Source of the DNA: Lethocerus indicus
Taxonomy: Eukaryota; Arthropoda; Insecta; Hemiptera; Belostomatidae
Direction: 5' to 3'
Length of the DNA: 64,000 nucleotides
Assembly (NCBI GenBank): GCA_019843655.1
Contig: JACDQD010000002.1
Span: 7,140,585-7,204,584 of the forward strand
Shown: positions 12,601 through 24,572 of the stretch, one piece after another
How the letters are laid out: every line of letters starts with the position of its first letter
Numbering within the stretch: the stretch's first letter is position 1
The notes under the pieces: model-generated
What the model was told of the DNA's origin: nothing
Databases searched by the model: none
The model's input: the letters and a program-made list of their open reading frames with translations, nothing else
Position numbers and translations under genes: made by a program

Positions 12601-15600
12601 GGCCGTGAACTCTGGGCTCGGGCGGAATCTTCCCGAACGGTTTAATTGGGTTTTCACGGGGATAAATACCGGTGTCAGGAATAGTTAAACAAAGGTGTAG
12701 GAAGTGGGTTGGGAGGCGGCTCCAATTGGTGGGCGGTCGGTGAGGGGCGGTACGATTATTCAGTTGTAGCTGCTGGGCATTCTTCTGCCCGTCCGACGGT
12801 CTCCTCTCTTTATTGAGCGATTAGTCTTCGGACCATTTCTCATGAGACCCCCCCAACACCTCCGCATCTCCCACTCTCCCACTTTCCCAATAAACCGTCT
12901 TTTATTACAAACAACACACGACAAGTGGACTATGAAACGATGAGCAACCGTAGTAGCCATAGTAGGCAGAGTGCATTCCGAACTGACTACTGCCTATATT
13001 TAAAAAAATCTGTGTACCATTTTTTCATTCAGGCTCTTATAATCAAAATAAATAGTGTGAATACCTGTTATGTTTTGCAATAGCAAAAGACTAGAGCAGT
13101 GAAAAGATAGAGAAAACTAGTTGTTTAATTTCAACGAAATAAATGTCTACTTAGAATCCACCCTGCAATTTAACATCTTTAGGAAAAAAATTAACGAATT
13201 ACCTTTTAATAAATAATATTCCTGCCGAAATTACGATTTTCTTAAATATTTTTATTTAACTCGGTTTATCAGAAAATACAATTTATATGTAAATTTTGTC
13301 CTTTGAGATTTGATCTCCTCAAATAATGCTTCTCGTGAATTCCAAGCTTTCAGTCCCTTGGAGGATTAACAAAAAAATTCTACATTCCTCTTTACAGTAA
13401 AGGAAGAATTATAGGAATTGAATTTCTAAAGTGTCATTTTTAGGTTTATGACAGATTGTTTTCAGTCAAATTAATACAATTATAATGCGAAACCACTTAA
13501 CGTAAAAATATTTCCCTAATTCGTAACCCTATGAACCAAGACAATAGTTTTATGCTAGTAAACAGACTTCGCGTGAGGTTTACACTAGTTCTAATTGTTC
13601 CTGGAATGTTTTATATAACATTATTTTCATTTTAATTCTCGGAACTATTTGTGGGGTTATATATTTTCAAATTTCTGAACTGCTGCAAATACCTTATGAA
13701 TAATGGAACTTAGTTGTAATAAATCGTAAGATTTGAATGCAAATTTTTAAATTAGAGAGTAACACTATTTTAAAATAAAATATTTCCACGCTACCTGTCG
13801 GAAAATTTATAGAAAGACTCAGCGGAATTTCTTGTTAGGTTTAGGGCGGAGGTTTGAAGTGAATTCCAGAACGGACTTTGAGGAATTTCGTTATATTAAG
13901 GGATAATTAAATTCGCATTTATTTAAAATAGCTCCTGGGAATTTGCGGAGTTTATTAGTAATTCCTATTCGATGCGCGAAAGAAATTCTTCTAAATTGAA
14001 ATAATTAGAATCCTTGTCATAGCCGAAGGCCTTTTTAACTCTTTTACCTGATATCGATGTTCCTCAAGAGGTATGCGCCACTTGTTCCCGAGCTTTAATA
14101 AATATCTAGTTATAAAAAGCTTATTTGGCTCTTGTTTCATCACTCAAAATTGCTTACTCATTTTTTCAAACAATAAGAATAAGAATAATATAAGAATTCA
14201 TTTTATAATCTAAAAAATCGGCCCGGCGGTAAAATCTGGCCCGGCTTAAAAGCGTCGAACCGGGTTCGAATTTTCCTTAAACCGATCAGATTTTCTTTAA
14301 ATACTAAATTTTAATTTTATTTGCCTGGCGATATTAAATTGTAGGGTGGATTCTAAAGAGACTTATTTAACGGTTTTTTCTGGTTAAAATTATACCCGAT
14401 AAAAGTATGTTGCGGTTCAAAAGAATTCGTTACAAATTATTTATTGGTCTCGAGGATTATGGTAAGTAATATACAATAACTTAAACTCCTAATTCCGACA
14501 AAATAAAAAGGTGATCTTTTTAGTAATTTTGGAAAAATATCTAAACATAAGGCCCCGGGTAGAATCAAGTCATGCTTGTTGTAACTATTCTTCTCCGCGT
14601 GGAGATATCGAAAAGGAGACGTACTCACTGGTAGACTGGAAGCTGGGGCGGGCGATTGAACATTGGCCATTGTATACATTGGCGGCTAGTGTATATATAT
14701 GATGGGACATGTGGGTGTCTTAGGCACTTATGTGGTCAGAAACAATAGCTAGACCGGTCGGGTGGCTCGGTTCCATTACCCCCGGGGGCTGGCTCCCCCA
14801 CATACTTGTGCACACCCTTTGTTCTTACCCCTCGCCCACTCCTGCCGAGGTCCAACCTGGCCATGTTTGTTTGTCAAAGCTTTTATGACCGCCCCTCAAT
14901 TCCGGCATCAATTGCCTTTTATTAATGCCGCCGTTCTTTCTTCTCGGCATGCAATCTCGAAGAGACGAAATAAATTCCGATTCGGATATCGCTCGCTTTG
15001 TCGGTAGCCATGCGGGATCTAAAAACTTCCAATATAACTCTTCACGAACGACACCGTACACTTCCATCTCAATAATTGAAAATTAAATAAAAAATTAAAA
15101 GCAATGTATTGTCACTTGTGTCATTTTCCCTTTATACAGAACCAACAAACGATAGGATTGATGATATCCCCGTCCATAATAGAAGGAAGGAAATTAATTG
15201 ATTCAACATCTCATTCATACGAATACAAGTTACAGTTTGACTTTATTAATGTAATTATTCGATAATTTCTTTATTTTTATCTATGTACTGATCATATAAA
15301 TACGCTAAAATAACAATGTAAAAGTAATAACAATTTATTGCTCGTTATCATAAATATATTTTCGAGTACATGGCCAGACGAGATTTGCAATCCTTAGAAT
15401 AGACAATTTACGTATTATTACTTACTGTTTTATTTGGAGATAATTTAAATTATTTATATTTAAAAAACGGGCGGAAATATTGGGTAAATATATTCATGAC
15501 CTAACCCGGGTTAAATTAAAACCTCTGTGCAGAAACGCCGAGTTCAATTGTAGTTTTGAAACTTATACAAAAGTGTGATATTGCTTTACAATCGCGGACC

Positions 15601-15676
15601 ACTAATGAAATAACATTGTTCTTACCGAGGGTTGTTTAGCGGGCCAAGTAGGGTTGGCTCGCGGGGCAACAGCTGC
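9640..15676. other. Non-coding intergenic DNA
   Basis: Mostly AT-rich. GC-rich insets lie at about 10030-10340, 11190-11420 (with a run of ten C at 11415-11424), 12590-12870, 14220-14280 (GGCCCGGC twice within 30 bp) and 14720-14900. Open frames reach 103 codons (10112-10423), have GTG or TTG starts or no support, and have no recognisable features. I see no gene here. Confidence 0.6.
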
Positions 15677-15704
15677 AGAGAGCGAGAGAGAGAGAGAGAG
15701 AGAG
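15677..15704. repeat. (AG)n microsatellite / GAGAG array
   Basis: A 28-bp AG run interrupted once by C at 15683. In insects, GAGAG arrays are the binding sites of GAGA factor (Trl) and mark open regulatory chromatin. Whether this one is bound is not visible. Confidence 0.9.
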
Positions 15705-18503
15705 TGTGCAACCATGTGTGAATTCTGCAAACTCGAGTTCACCAATTCCCAGTTCGGTTTTGTAATTACGACCAAGTCTACTGTATCAGGTATTTTGTGA
15801 CTGGATCACCGGCGCTTTATACAAAATCAAATTATATTCAGTTCGGCACGTGAGAAGAAAATCGGAGTGGAAAATGTTCAATATCGAATTTTTTCCAGTC
15901 CCTTTCAATGTTGAATGACTTCGACGTATGGAAAGAAGTGATCGTGTTGACATTATTTTAAGTAACTGTTAGGGCACATTTCAATGTTAGCGGCTGGAAT
16001 GGTGACTCAAAGAAAGTTTACCGCGAGGATTTTCAACCGGGAAATCCAATTCTTTCTTTCGAGCGTACCGACGTAAGTCTGTGGAAGCCCGCGAGGGGGT
16101 GGAAAAAAACTGATTCGGCCGTTATTTTACAGTTTACTGTTGGTCCGGGGGGCGACTAAGTTAAAGAAGGCGGTTGGCGGTGCCGTATGCAAATAGTGGG
16201 AAGGGAGGAAGAATCGCGGGCCGCCGAGTGATGAAGTGTTAATGGGGTGCCGGCCCAGGTGGGCCTCGCCCACACACTCACCTGGGAGACATCCCCGACT
16301 TAAGTAGCCTACTTCCCCCCCCGCCCCCAACAACCCCTACACTTCTTTTCTAAAGAAATGGGCTAATCTCAAGGGGTGGGGAACCGGATCCGGTTAACGT
16401 CGTGCAAAATTGGTTGGGATAATCTTAGAAAAAAAATATTGTTGTACGCTGTCGCACTGAGAATAACCTCAGGCTGAAAATGTGTTGAAAATCAACAGAA
16501 GGCTCAGAAATTATTCTAAACAATATTTAAAGCATCACAGATCTCGAAAATCTTTCTGCCTCCGCGGTTGCTACGCTAGACCGGTTTCATCTTCTCGCCA
16601 ACATCACTCAACAGTGTAGATATTGGTGCGATTAATTATAATTAATAATCTAAGACCTAAAGAGTGATCTCGTGGAGCCCCTAACTGGTATGTTAAATAT
16701 AATATATCTTCAAAATATAACATGTGCTTCTTATATCTCTTGTTCATTTTTAAATTTAGTAATAGTTTTTAAGTAATATGTATACCTTCCATACGCATAT
16801 CTTCCATGTAATATGTGAGTCTTACTTTTAATTCCCACAGACGCTGAATTTTTGCCTATATAATTTCTTTCTGTCGTTTTCCTGTGTAATTCAACTATTT
16901 CGATCTAACAGGTGAAATATTTTGGGGAGTTGGAATAGCTTTCAAACTTTAATTGTTAATTATATTAGGATGAAATTGGCATCGAATAGTGATCGAATGC
17001 CCGAGACACTTTTTTTAACAGTATTCAGTCACGAACAAAACTAGAACATTGCATCACTTCTAAATCTAATAATTTCGTATTAGACCAACCGACGGTTGTA
17101 TATTTAGTTTTCTGCGATGGCCCCTATCGCTTAATCATCGGGGAATTTGAGAAATTCGAAACTAGACCTCGAGCACAGAGAGGGCCATTGTACTTTGTGC
17201 CAGACAGGAGACGCCATTTATCGGAGCTATCGAATAGTAAAACGATGACACAAGAAAGGCTCGGCAGGAATAAATAGGCGCTAGCCACTACAATATGTAT
17301 ACATGAAATATATATTATATAAATCAACACTCCTTATGTATTATGTTGTATTATTTTTATCGTCACGGATGGACGTTATTATTTTTATTTATAGTAGTTC
17401 GGGGAATAAATAACTCATATTCACTTTATACGATCTTCCATCAGATGTAAGGAAAAGTTTAAGTTAAATGCGTATATAATGATTATTTTCCGACGGCACA
17501 TCGGATACGGAATAAGTGTGTTTCGAATCGGCTTCCGAAAGATTGAACAGCCTATATTGAATTGGCCCAAAGCCAGAGGGAGAACGAGGCAAAATGCCAT
17601 TTCGCCACAGGTACCAAATATATATGAAAATATTTCGTGTCTCGGATTTTCTGCACACTGTGCCATTTAACTGGCCGGCGGGTCTGATGTGTCAAATGTT
17701 TCGCGGAGCGTTGGTTGCCAAATAAATGAAAACCGGGAGGCTATCTTGCTAAATCGCTGCGTCCATTGTCAGCGGGACAAATCTTTTTAAACGAGGCCTT
17801 AAAGAATACGTCCTCCGGATTAATTTCACGGCATTGTCCCGTTTTTAATTCGAAGAAGAATTTTATTTCACATCGCGCGCCCTTGTTTTTAATGGCCGCA
17901 GTTAAACTCGATTCCGGTTTAACCGCTCAGCCGGTTCAGAGTCGCCATCAGAATTCATTTTCTGAAACCGCACAGACCAAATTACTAATGACCGTCCTTC
18001 CGTCTTTTTGTTTCTGTTTCGTCGTTTTTTGTTGGCGTCATAAAAGATTCAAGCGATTATCGCGAATAGTCGGGGGCGACAATATTTTGTAGGATTTATG
18101 AGCCACAAACCCGCCGAATCCGCTATTCATATTTCAGTGTTGTTGTGCAGGGTGGGGTGGGCAGATGGGTTCGAGGAAGAAGCGAAAGTGTTGAATAAAA
18201 CCCAGTTGGGTTATTTATGGGGCGACTGGGGTTGTGACCGGACGGGGTTGAGTTCTCATCGGGAAGCCGTTATGCCAAATGTAACAGTACGAAATATAAA
18301 CGAAAGTGAAATATAATTAGAGCCAAAACAACCCTTATACATATCCGTAGTATTATAATAAAATTAGTAACATAATTTTATATTATGGAAATTAAATTTT
18401 ACGCTCGAGACGTTTATGCATTTAATTTAACTTGTTGATTCAGTTCTCGCTACACACATGGGATACTTAAAGAATTCAATATTTATTTTAAGGTATTTGT
18501 TTG
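15705..18503. other. Non-coding intergenic DNA
   Basis: A GC-rich patch at about 16090-16400 includes a poly-C stretch near 16315-16328. On the minus strand a good splice donor (AG|GTGAGTG) lies near 16270, with no convincing coding frame in front of it. A 30-codon frame from ATG 15984 ends at GTAAGT (16073) but has no features. The frame at 17766-18092 (108 codons) looks like chance. Confidence 0.55.
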
Positions 18504-18540
18504 TGACGTTTCGGAGTGTTGACCTTGCCGTCTTCTGTAG
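18504..18540 (-). mobile_element. Retroelement-like hairpin motif fragment, copy 1
   Basis: The minus strand reads CTACAGAAGACGGCAAG, then a short loop, then CTCCGAAACGTC. CGG/CCG can pair as a small stem between the two halves. The leading block CTAC(A/T)GAAGACGGCAAG recurs at 47218-47234. Short CTGAAGA-hairpin-CGAAAC units are scattered in animal genomes as remnants of retroelement ends; assignment to a specific family is inference. No reverse-transcriptase sequence lies beside it. Confidence 0.35.
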
Positions 18541-21500
18541 CACTCGGTTATTTGGTACAGAATCTAACAGGTTTCAGGGCTCTCCGATGAAATACGCTGA
18601 CAGAACTGTCGCCACTCTGTTATAGCCATTTAATACACAGCCATCCACGCACATACCTACCTCTCTCGCGGCCCCCCTCCCCGATGTCGCGTCTTTTTTT
18701 CCATACCTGTTTTTGTACCATCTTTTCTTATTATTCCAGGTTCGATATGCGACCTGATGCGGTCAGCAGACACGCCCAAATACCTCACGCTATAACAGAG
18801 TTGGGACGGGAGATCAGAAGAGTGATGAGGCGGCATGTTCAATGTAACACGTAAAATATATCTCCACCAATATCGGGTTATTTCGCTCCGTTATTTTTTG
18901 CGCTTTAGTTTTAATTGAACGCAGTTTTCATCGATTTCAAATCGGTAAAACGTAAATTCGGGAACCGAAATGAAATGCGTTATATAATTGATTCTGCCCG
19001 GTTAATAATTCGTTGAGAAAGGTCAAAATCACGATTCAACGTTGTAAATTCGGGGTTTGTTTTTCTTTGACTGACAGTTGGGGGTTTGGCGTTTAGTCGG
19101 TGGGTTGGGTTGGTGTGGCCGGGGAGTGCAGTTGTTGTGGTAAAGAGGTGCACTCTAGTGGTGCCACAGTTGTACCAACTCAGGGTCAACCGTAGGCCTC
19201 TCTTCGGCCTAACGTCGCCTCCAGGAAGCTCTTACAGCCCACCCCGGCCAAAGATAACGGCCACCCCATTAACGATTCCCCAGTCCAATTACTTAGATTA
19301 AAAGCAATTAGTGCCGGCTAATGTTTACTGATGTCCCACTATGATTACGAACATGACTGTGTTTTAAATGCTCCTACGGGAGAAATGAGTTGTATTAGTA
19401 AAAGCGATTAATGTAAATCCAAAAAAAAGTGTTTCCATGTATTAGTAAAAGTTGTTTCCAGTAGTAACATGGATAGCTGTCATTACGATTAAATTATTTA
19501 TTAAAGATTAAATGCGATGGGAAACTTCATTTTTTCATCCCTCTAATTTCTTCAATGTCAACTTAATTAGTAGACTAAAATTTTGTATAAAATATTTCGT
19601 TATACGATGATAATTTTTTGGCTGAAATTCCGGCTGTGAAATGTACCGCTTGTGACAACTGCGTAAATGTAAACGTACGGGCGATATTTTCGAAATAATC
19701 CTCTATCCGTCTATCCGTTAAAATGAAAAAGAGCGAGAAAGAATCTTGGTGGCAAATTTCCAGATTTCCCGGATAGTTTTCTTACACGCTTCCCCGTCAC
19801 GATAAATCAACCGGCCCGTTGTACTGTACATTATTCCCTCTTAAACGGTTTTTGCCCCGTCCCTTTCCTCCTCAGCACTTTCGCCCGAATGCAAAGTAAA
19901 AACAGAACTGAAAACGCGGGCGTCTGGCATTCGGTCGGTCCGACTATAAATTTGGGGGACAACGAGGAGGCGGCGGCCAATAAAAGCGGACCGAATGCTA
20001 AACTGAAGAAGTGGGCAAAAAACTATAAGTCCGCGGGACCGAAAGCTGGATATATGGGCGGTTTGACTTCATTCGCGGGATGAGGAAACTTCGAAACTCC
20101 ATTAACTAACAGTTAGACTTGGGCCTCGCTAAGGCGTTCGTAATTCCTCCCGGGATTCGGTCACTTTGTGCGACAGTTTAAGGAGCTCCGGTGTTATTAA
20201 ATAACCGCCGGTTACGAGCTAATAGATAGTTAAAGCGCAATAAACAACTTATTAACATTTTAATGAACGCCGTACGTGGTCGGGCAGGAGGTGGTAGGGG
20301 CGCCAACTTGTGTTGAACGACGACGTTAATTAATGGAACAGGAAATTGGACAAGTCGCTAATTGATTTTGACGGACAATTAAATTTCAATTTAATCAAAA
20401 CTACATTTCGTACTAAATTAAGGTGTAATACAAACAACGCATTCCGCCGGCTCGAGAATCATCAACAGTTTTAACATAATTTAATGCACAATCGAGAATG
20501 GCAGAGAATACTGCGTAAACATTTGTCCCACGACATTGCAGAACAAATGAACTTCTAATGAAGTATTTCACAGACGAAATACCACAAAAGTGGTAATACA
20601 TAATATGTTACAATGGCAAGTTATTTCGCATATCGCGTATGTTTTCAGTTTGTTCTCAGTAGTTACTTTATTATTATTACTATAATATTATAGATTCTTT
20701 GAAAGTGAATATATTAGGCGACATGGTTCAACTAGATTTGTTCGGTTCTTATCATTTCCGTAGGCCGGGGTCTAATTTAAGGCCAAATCCGTAGGAATCC
20801 GTCATGTCTGGCTTTACTGGAAGATTGAAGAACAAGCCGGTAGTTGATGGGTCGGGCGGGGAAAATAATAGAGGAGGTGCAAAACCAGGAGGCAGATAAT
20901 CGAGGGGCTGCTGTAGAGGCATACAAATGGGAGCCATAGTTTGTTACTTAAATGTTCCTGAGGCCGGGGGTGGGGGGGGTGGGAGGGAGCACCCAACTGA
21001 GGAGAGGGAGCCCCCCCATCCCCGCCTCAGTCCTAGACCAACCGATACAAACTTGTAAGTGGGTTGTGCATTATGCATACACAACCTGTGCTCAACAACA
21101 ACAAAACCGGGGGTCTACTCCACCGCACTTAAAGATCGACCTCTTGGAAAACACACGCGGCGCAAATAAAACCCGGGCCCACATCCTCACAACCTCACAG
21201 AGAATACACGAGAGCCCCAGTAGACAGTCGTTATTTCGTATCATTCATAAAGGGCGAAAGTTCCACCGCGACGGTGTCTGATCGGAGGAAAATGCTGGGG
21301 AAAATTCTGAAAATCGCCAGCTCTGACTCCAATTTTGCAATGCTAAGGACATGCAGTAAATCAGGGGATGCATTATAGTGGAAAGTTCATTACATGGAAC
21401 GCACTTTTAATAATAATGCTATTTAATTGTAATTTGTTCTGGTATCAATCCTGAGAACGAGAAGAATAGCAAATCTCACTTAATCGACCGTGAGTTTTAA

Positions 21501-22203
21501 TCATTGCCGAATGAGCAGATCGTGTTATGCCGACAGTATGCACTGCTGTTCTATTTCAAGACGTATTAATTTTGGCCTGCCGAACAATTTGAATTGATCC
21601 GAAAGGCGGGGCCCCGAAATTTATGTATCCAAGTTGAGTGTGACAGTGAGGGGCTCGTATTTCACTTGGAAATATTAGAAAATGCCCTGATTTACGAGCA
21701 GGGTAACACAACACAGGCTATCAGGGCACGCCAACACCAGTGGCCCGCCAGTTATACCGCATTGGCATATTGTCCTAATTGAAGTTCAAGGCGCGTTACC
21801 ATCGATTTAGCGTCATTCGCACCGTTCGAATATCGACGTCTACAAATTGCAAATCAAACTCAACACCCGACGATCGAAAACGTTAGTGGCAGATTTCTTG
21901 AATGAATCTTTCTTGTATGACTAAATAAATGGACGTTCCGTATTCTTAAATCAAAACCAATATTCTGCATTCTGCAATGAATTGATACTTCTTCCTCAAT
22001 AACAATTCTGGATTCGGCTGAGCTACAATTTGATAAATACACCAAAATTTGATTTGGGGCATAATCCGCAGAATTGCGGGTTGTTATCACGTTAGTACAA
22101 CAATCTAAATTGTTATTTTTCATCTAAAAGTTTATTTTACAAATTAAATAATGCACCAAAAGATATTTATCTTGTATTACTGAAAGTTGACTAAAACCCT
22201 ACG

Positions 22204-22204
<1 letters not shown>
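18541..22204. other. Non-coding intergenic DNA
   Basis: GC-rich insets lie at 19080-19270, 19840-20060 and 20940-21200, the last with a G-rich run near 20965-20985. A CT-rich stretch lies near 18655-18680. Frames of up to 109 codons in the GC patches carry no features. I see no gene or RNA gene. Confidence 0.6.

Positions 22205-22252
<48 letters not shown>
22205..22252. repeat. (TA)24 microsatellite
   Basis: An uninterrupted 48-bp alternating TA tract, able to form cruciforms and prone to slippage and assembly error. Confidence 0.97.
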
Positions 22253-22253
<1 letters not shown>

Positions 22254-24353
22254 TCAAAAATGAGTATTGCAATAAAAAAATGAATTTCAATACCTACAAA
22301 TAAAACTCAATATTGCCCTGTATAAAAAATAAATTAATACTATGAAATCTACGATGGGAGAATTATGTCCAAAGGGGCAGAGTAATTAAAATGACCCTTT
22401 TAATTAATTTATGATTAAATACAACAAAACACAATAATCAGGATATATATCATGTAAACATATATTATTATTTATGCTGTGGTTACAGTTTTTCTTGATT
22501 TAGTCGTTTGCCAGTAAATTCTCATTGATTGTATTCTACGCTCAACAGATTTCTTCAGTTTTGATATTAGAAACCGTCCGTGTTTGGGGAACATAAATTT
22601 ATTAGGAGTCATAAATATTATTGCCTTCTGATGCCTTACGAGCCGCACGCAATGATGTAAGAACTTATTACAAAAGATACGCAGTGACAAAAAAGAAACC
22701 TACATTAACCGGTATCCGTTAACAGAGTTTAAAAAAAAACAGTCTCGGTATGATTATTATTATTTCATTTCCATAAAATAACGACAGCTTTTAATGTGTA
22801 TAATGGAAACGCTTTGGCGACGAGAAATTAAAAGGGAAAAAAATATTCCTCAAATCGTTCGATTGCATGTCCCGGTCGGGCTGCGTTATAAGTACAGGTT
22901 GGATATCTCCCGGCCAGTGTCTAATTATATATCATTCGGGCTTAAAACCGGAACAAGTGCAGATTGAGGAGATTGGGCGAGTCGAAAAAAGAGCCCGGGG
23001 CTCCAGTGTCACTCCCTGATTAATTTCCCTTTTTACTTGGGATAGCTTTCATTTTTCTTCGAATGCACTAAAAAATAAGTCTGAAAGAAATCTTGGCTCT
23101 GTTCAGATTTATTTATAGATGGAAAGGTCTGTCAGATAAACTCACAGGATTATAATGTTCAAAGCTTATAAAACACAATTCATAATCCTGTGGACGAGGA
23201 TTGATTTCCTATGCTACCATAAAATTGGCTGTATTTATTATCCTTCTTCATTTCCCAGAGTTAGAGCAGAGTTATGTGATAAAATAATGTGACTCCAACA
23301 TTCGAATCCAATAAGAAAAAGTCGGAAACGTTTTATCTTTTTTGTTATCGTTTTTAAATATGGGACTACAGTTGTATGATTTACTGGTGCGTGTTTACGG
23401 ATACGGAATTCTGACTTCCTCTCTTAGCATGTGATAACCAAAATCCAATGTCAAGTGAAAATAAAATTATTTAATGTCATTTGATGTCTCGTGTCACATT
23501 CCAAACTCTGAACAGCATTAAAGTCCAGCCTTCACATATGTCCGTACACTTATTTCATTATCATCCAGTTATCAGCAAGCGATATGACCTGTCGAGCATC
23601 GGCCGAGGGGCGAGGTCTAAAACGCGTTTGATTTTTTTATAATAAATGTTATAGAAACCCAAAAAATATATTACAACTTCCGAGAGAAATGAAGTAAAAA
23701 TAATGCGAGAGAACTCGAGCTCAACTACACACACCTTGTATTATAATATTGGGAGATGAGTTTCATGCGGTTATTTTAATCAAACGTCTGTCGCATGTGT
23801 CAACACGTATGAAACACATTTGACGTTAACTCGGGCAAATATTTTGGGTAATCGACGGACACCCGATATGTAAACGCTATTATGAGCGTGAATAATGAGC
23901 GCTATTTGCAGTCGTCAAATACAGATTAATGACTGAGCAAGGCCTGGTTAGAGGGCCGAACTTGATTACCAGTATCTCCCATGTAACTATTACGATGCAT
24001 TAGTTACAGTCGACTCGGATACCGATTTTTCGTATATTTTAAGTATATTTTCGGGGGTGCGTTCAAAATTGTCTACTTCTGTTGCGCCAAATTACCCGGA
24101 CACATCTCATTGGCATAGCTCAGATAATATACCGAACTGTATATTACTAACGGAATGCATCTGATGAGAACCTGGAATCTGTTATTAATGTTACCACATA
24201 TCAGTTACATATATTAGGTCAATTATGTCTAGTCAATTAACCAACTCGGAATTACAGTAGGTAATCTAATGTAATACGGTTCATTAATAAGAACACGAAA
24301 TTTAAGTTACTTTAGTTTAATATACCTGTTTTGTGGTCTGCGAGGGGTTGGAA
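22253..24353. other. Non-coding intergenic DNA
   Basis: AT-rich sequence with a short GC patch near 22865-23030. I see no gene, RNA gene or dispersed repeat that I can support. Confidence 0.6.
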
Positions 24354-24428
24354 TAATGTAGGTTCGTGATGTCTTTTGCTAAAGACCAAACCAGCAAGAG
24401 GAGACGGAAACATCACGAACCTACATTA
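24354..24428. repeat. Perfect 19-bp inverted repeat around a dispersed-repeat core
   Basis: TAATGTAGGTTCGTGATGT at 24354-24372 is the exact reverse complement of 24410-24428, around a 37-nt loop. Bases 24381-24412, in and next to the loop, align with 47256-47288 at about 28 of 33 columns, including the shared core GAGGAGAC. The structure thus looks like a rearranged copy of a mobile fragment with a duplicated, inverted arm. As RNA it would form a stable hairpin. Confidence 0.85.
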
Positions 24429-24548
24429 AATTACTGTACATTCTCAACAACCTGAGAATAACAACTGCAATTGTTTATTATTTAGGCGGGCATTACGAGA
24501 AATATTATTCATATTTTTCATAAATAAATCATTTTATATTCGTATCAT

Positions 24549-24572
24549 TGTATTGTTCTGTGTATTGTTCTG
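24549..24572. repeat. 12-bp tandem duplication
   Basis: TGTATTGTTCTG occurs twice in direct, perfect succession. It is probably a replication-slippage product. Confidence 0.9.

Noticed and set aside
15984..16072. 30-codon ATG frame ending at GTAAGT
   Set aside because: No leader or motif, no promoter elements upstream; open frames of this size with a nearby donor are common by chance.
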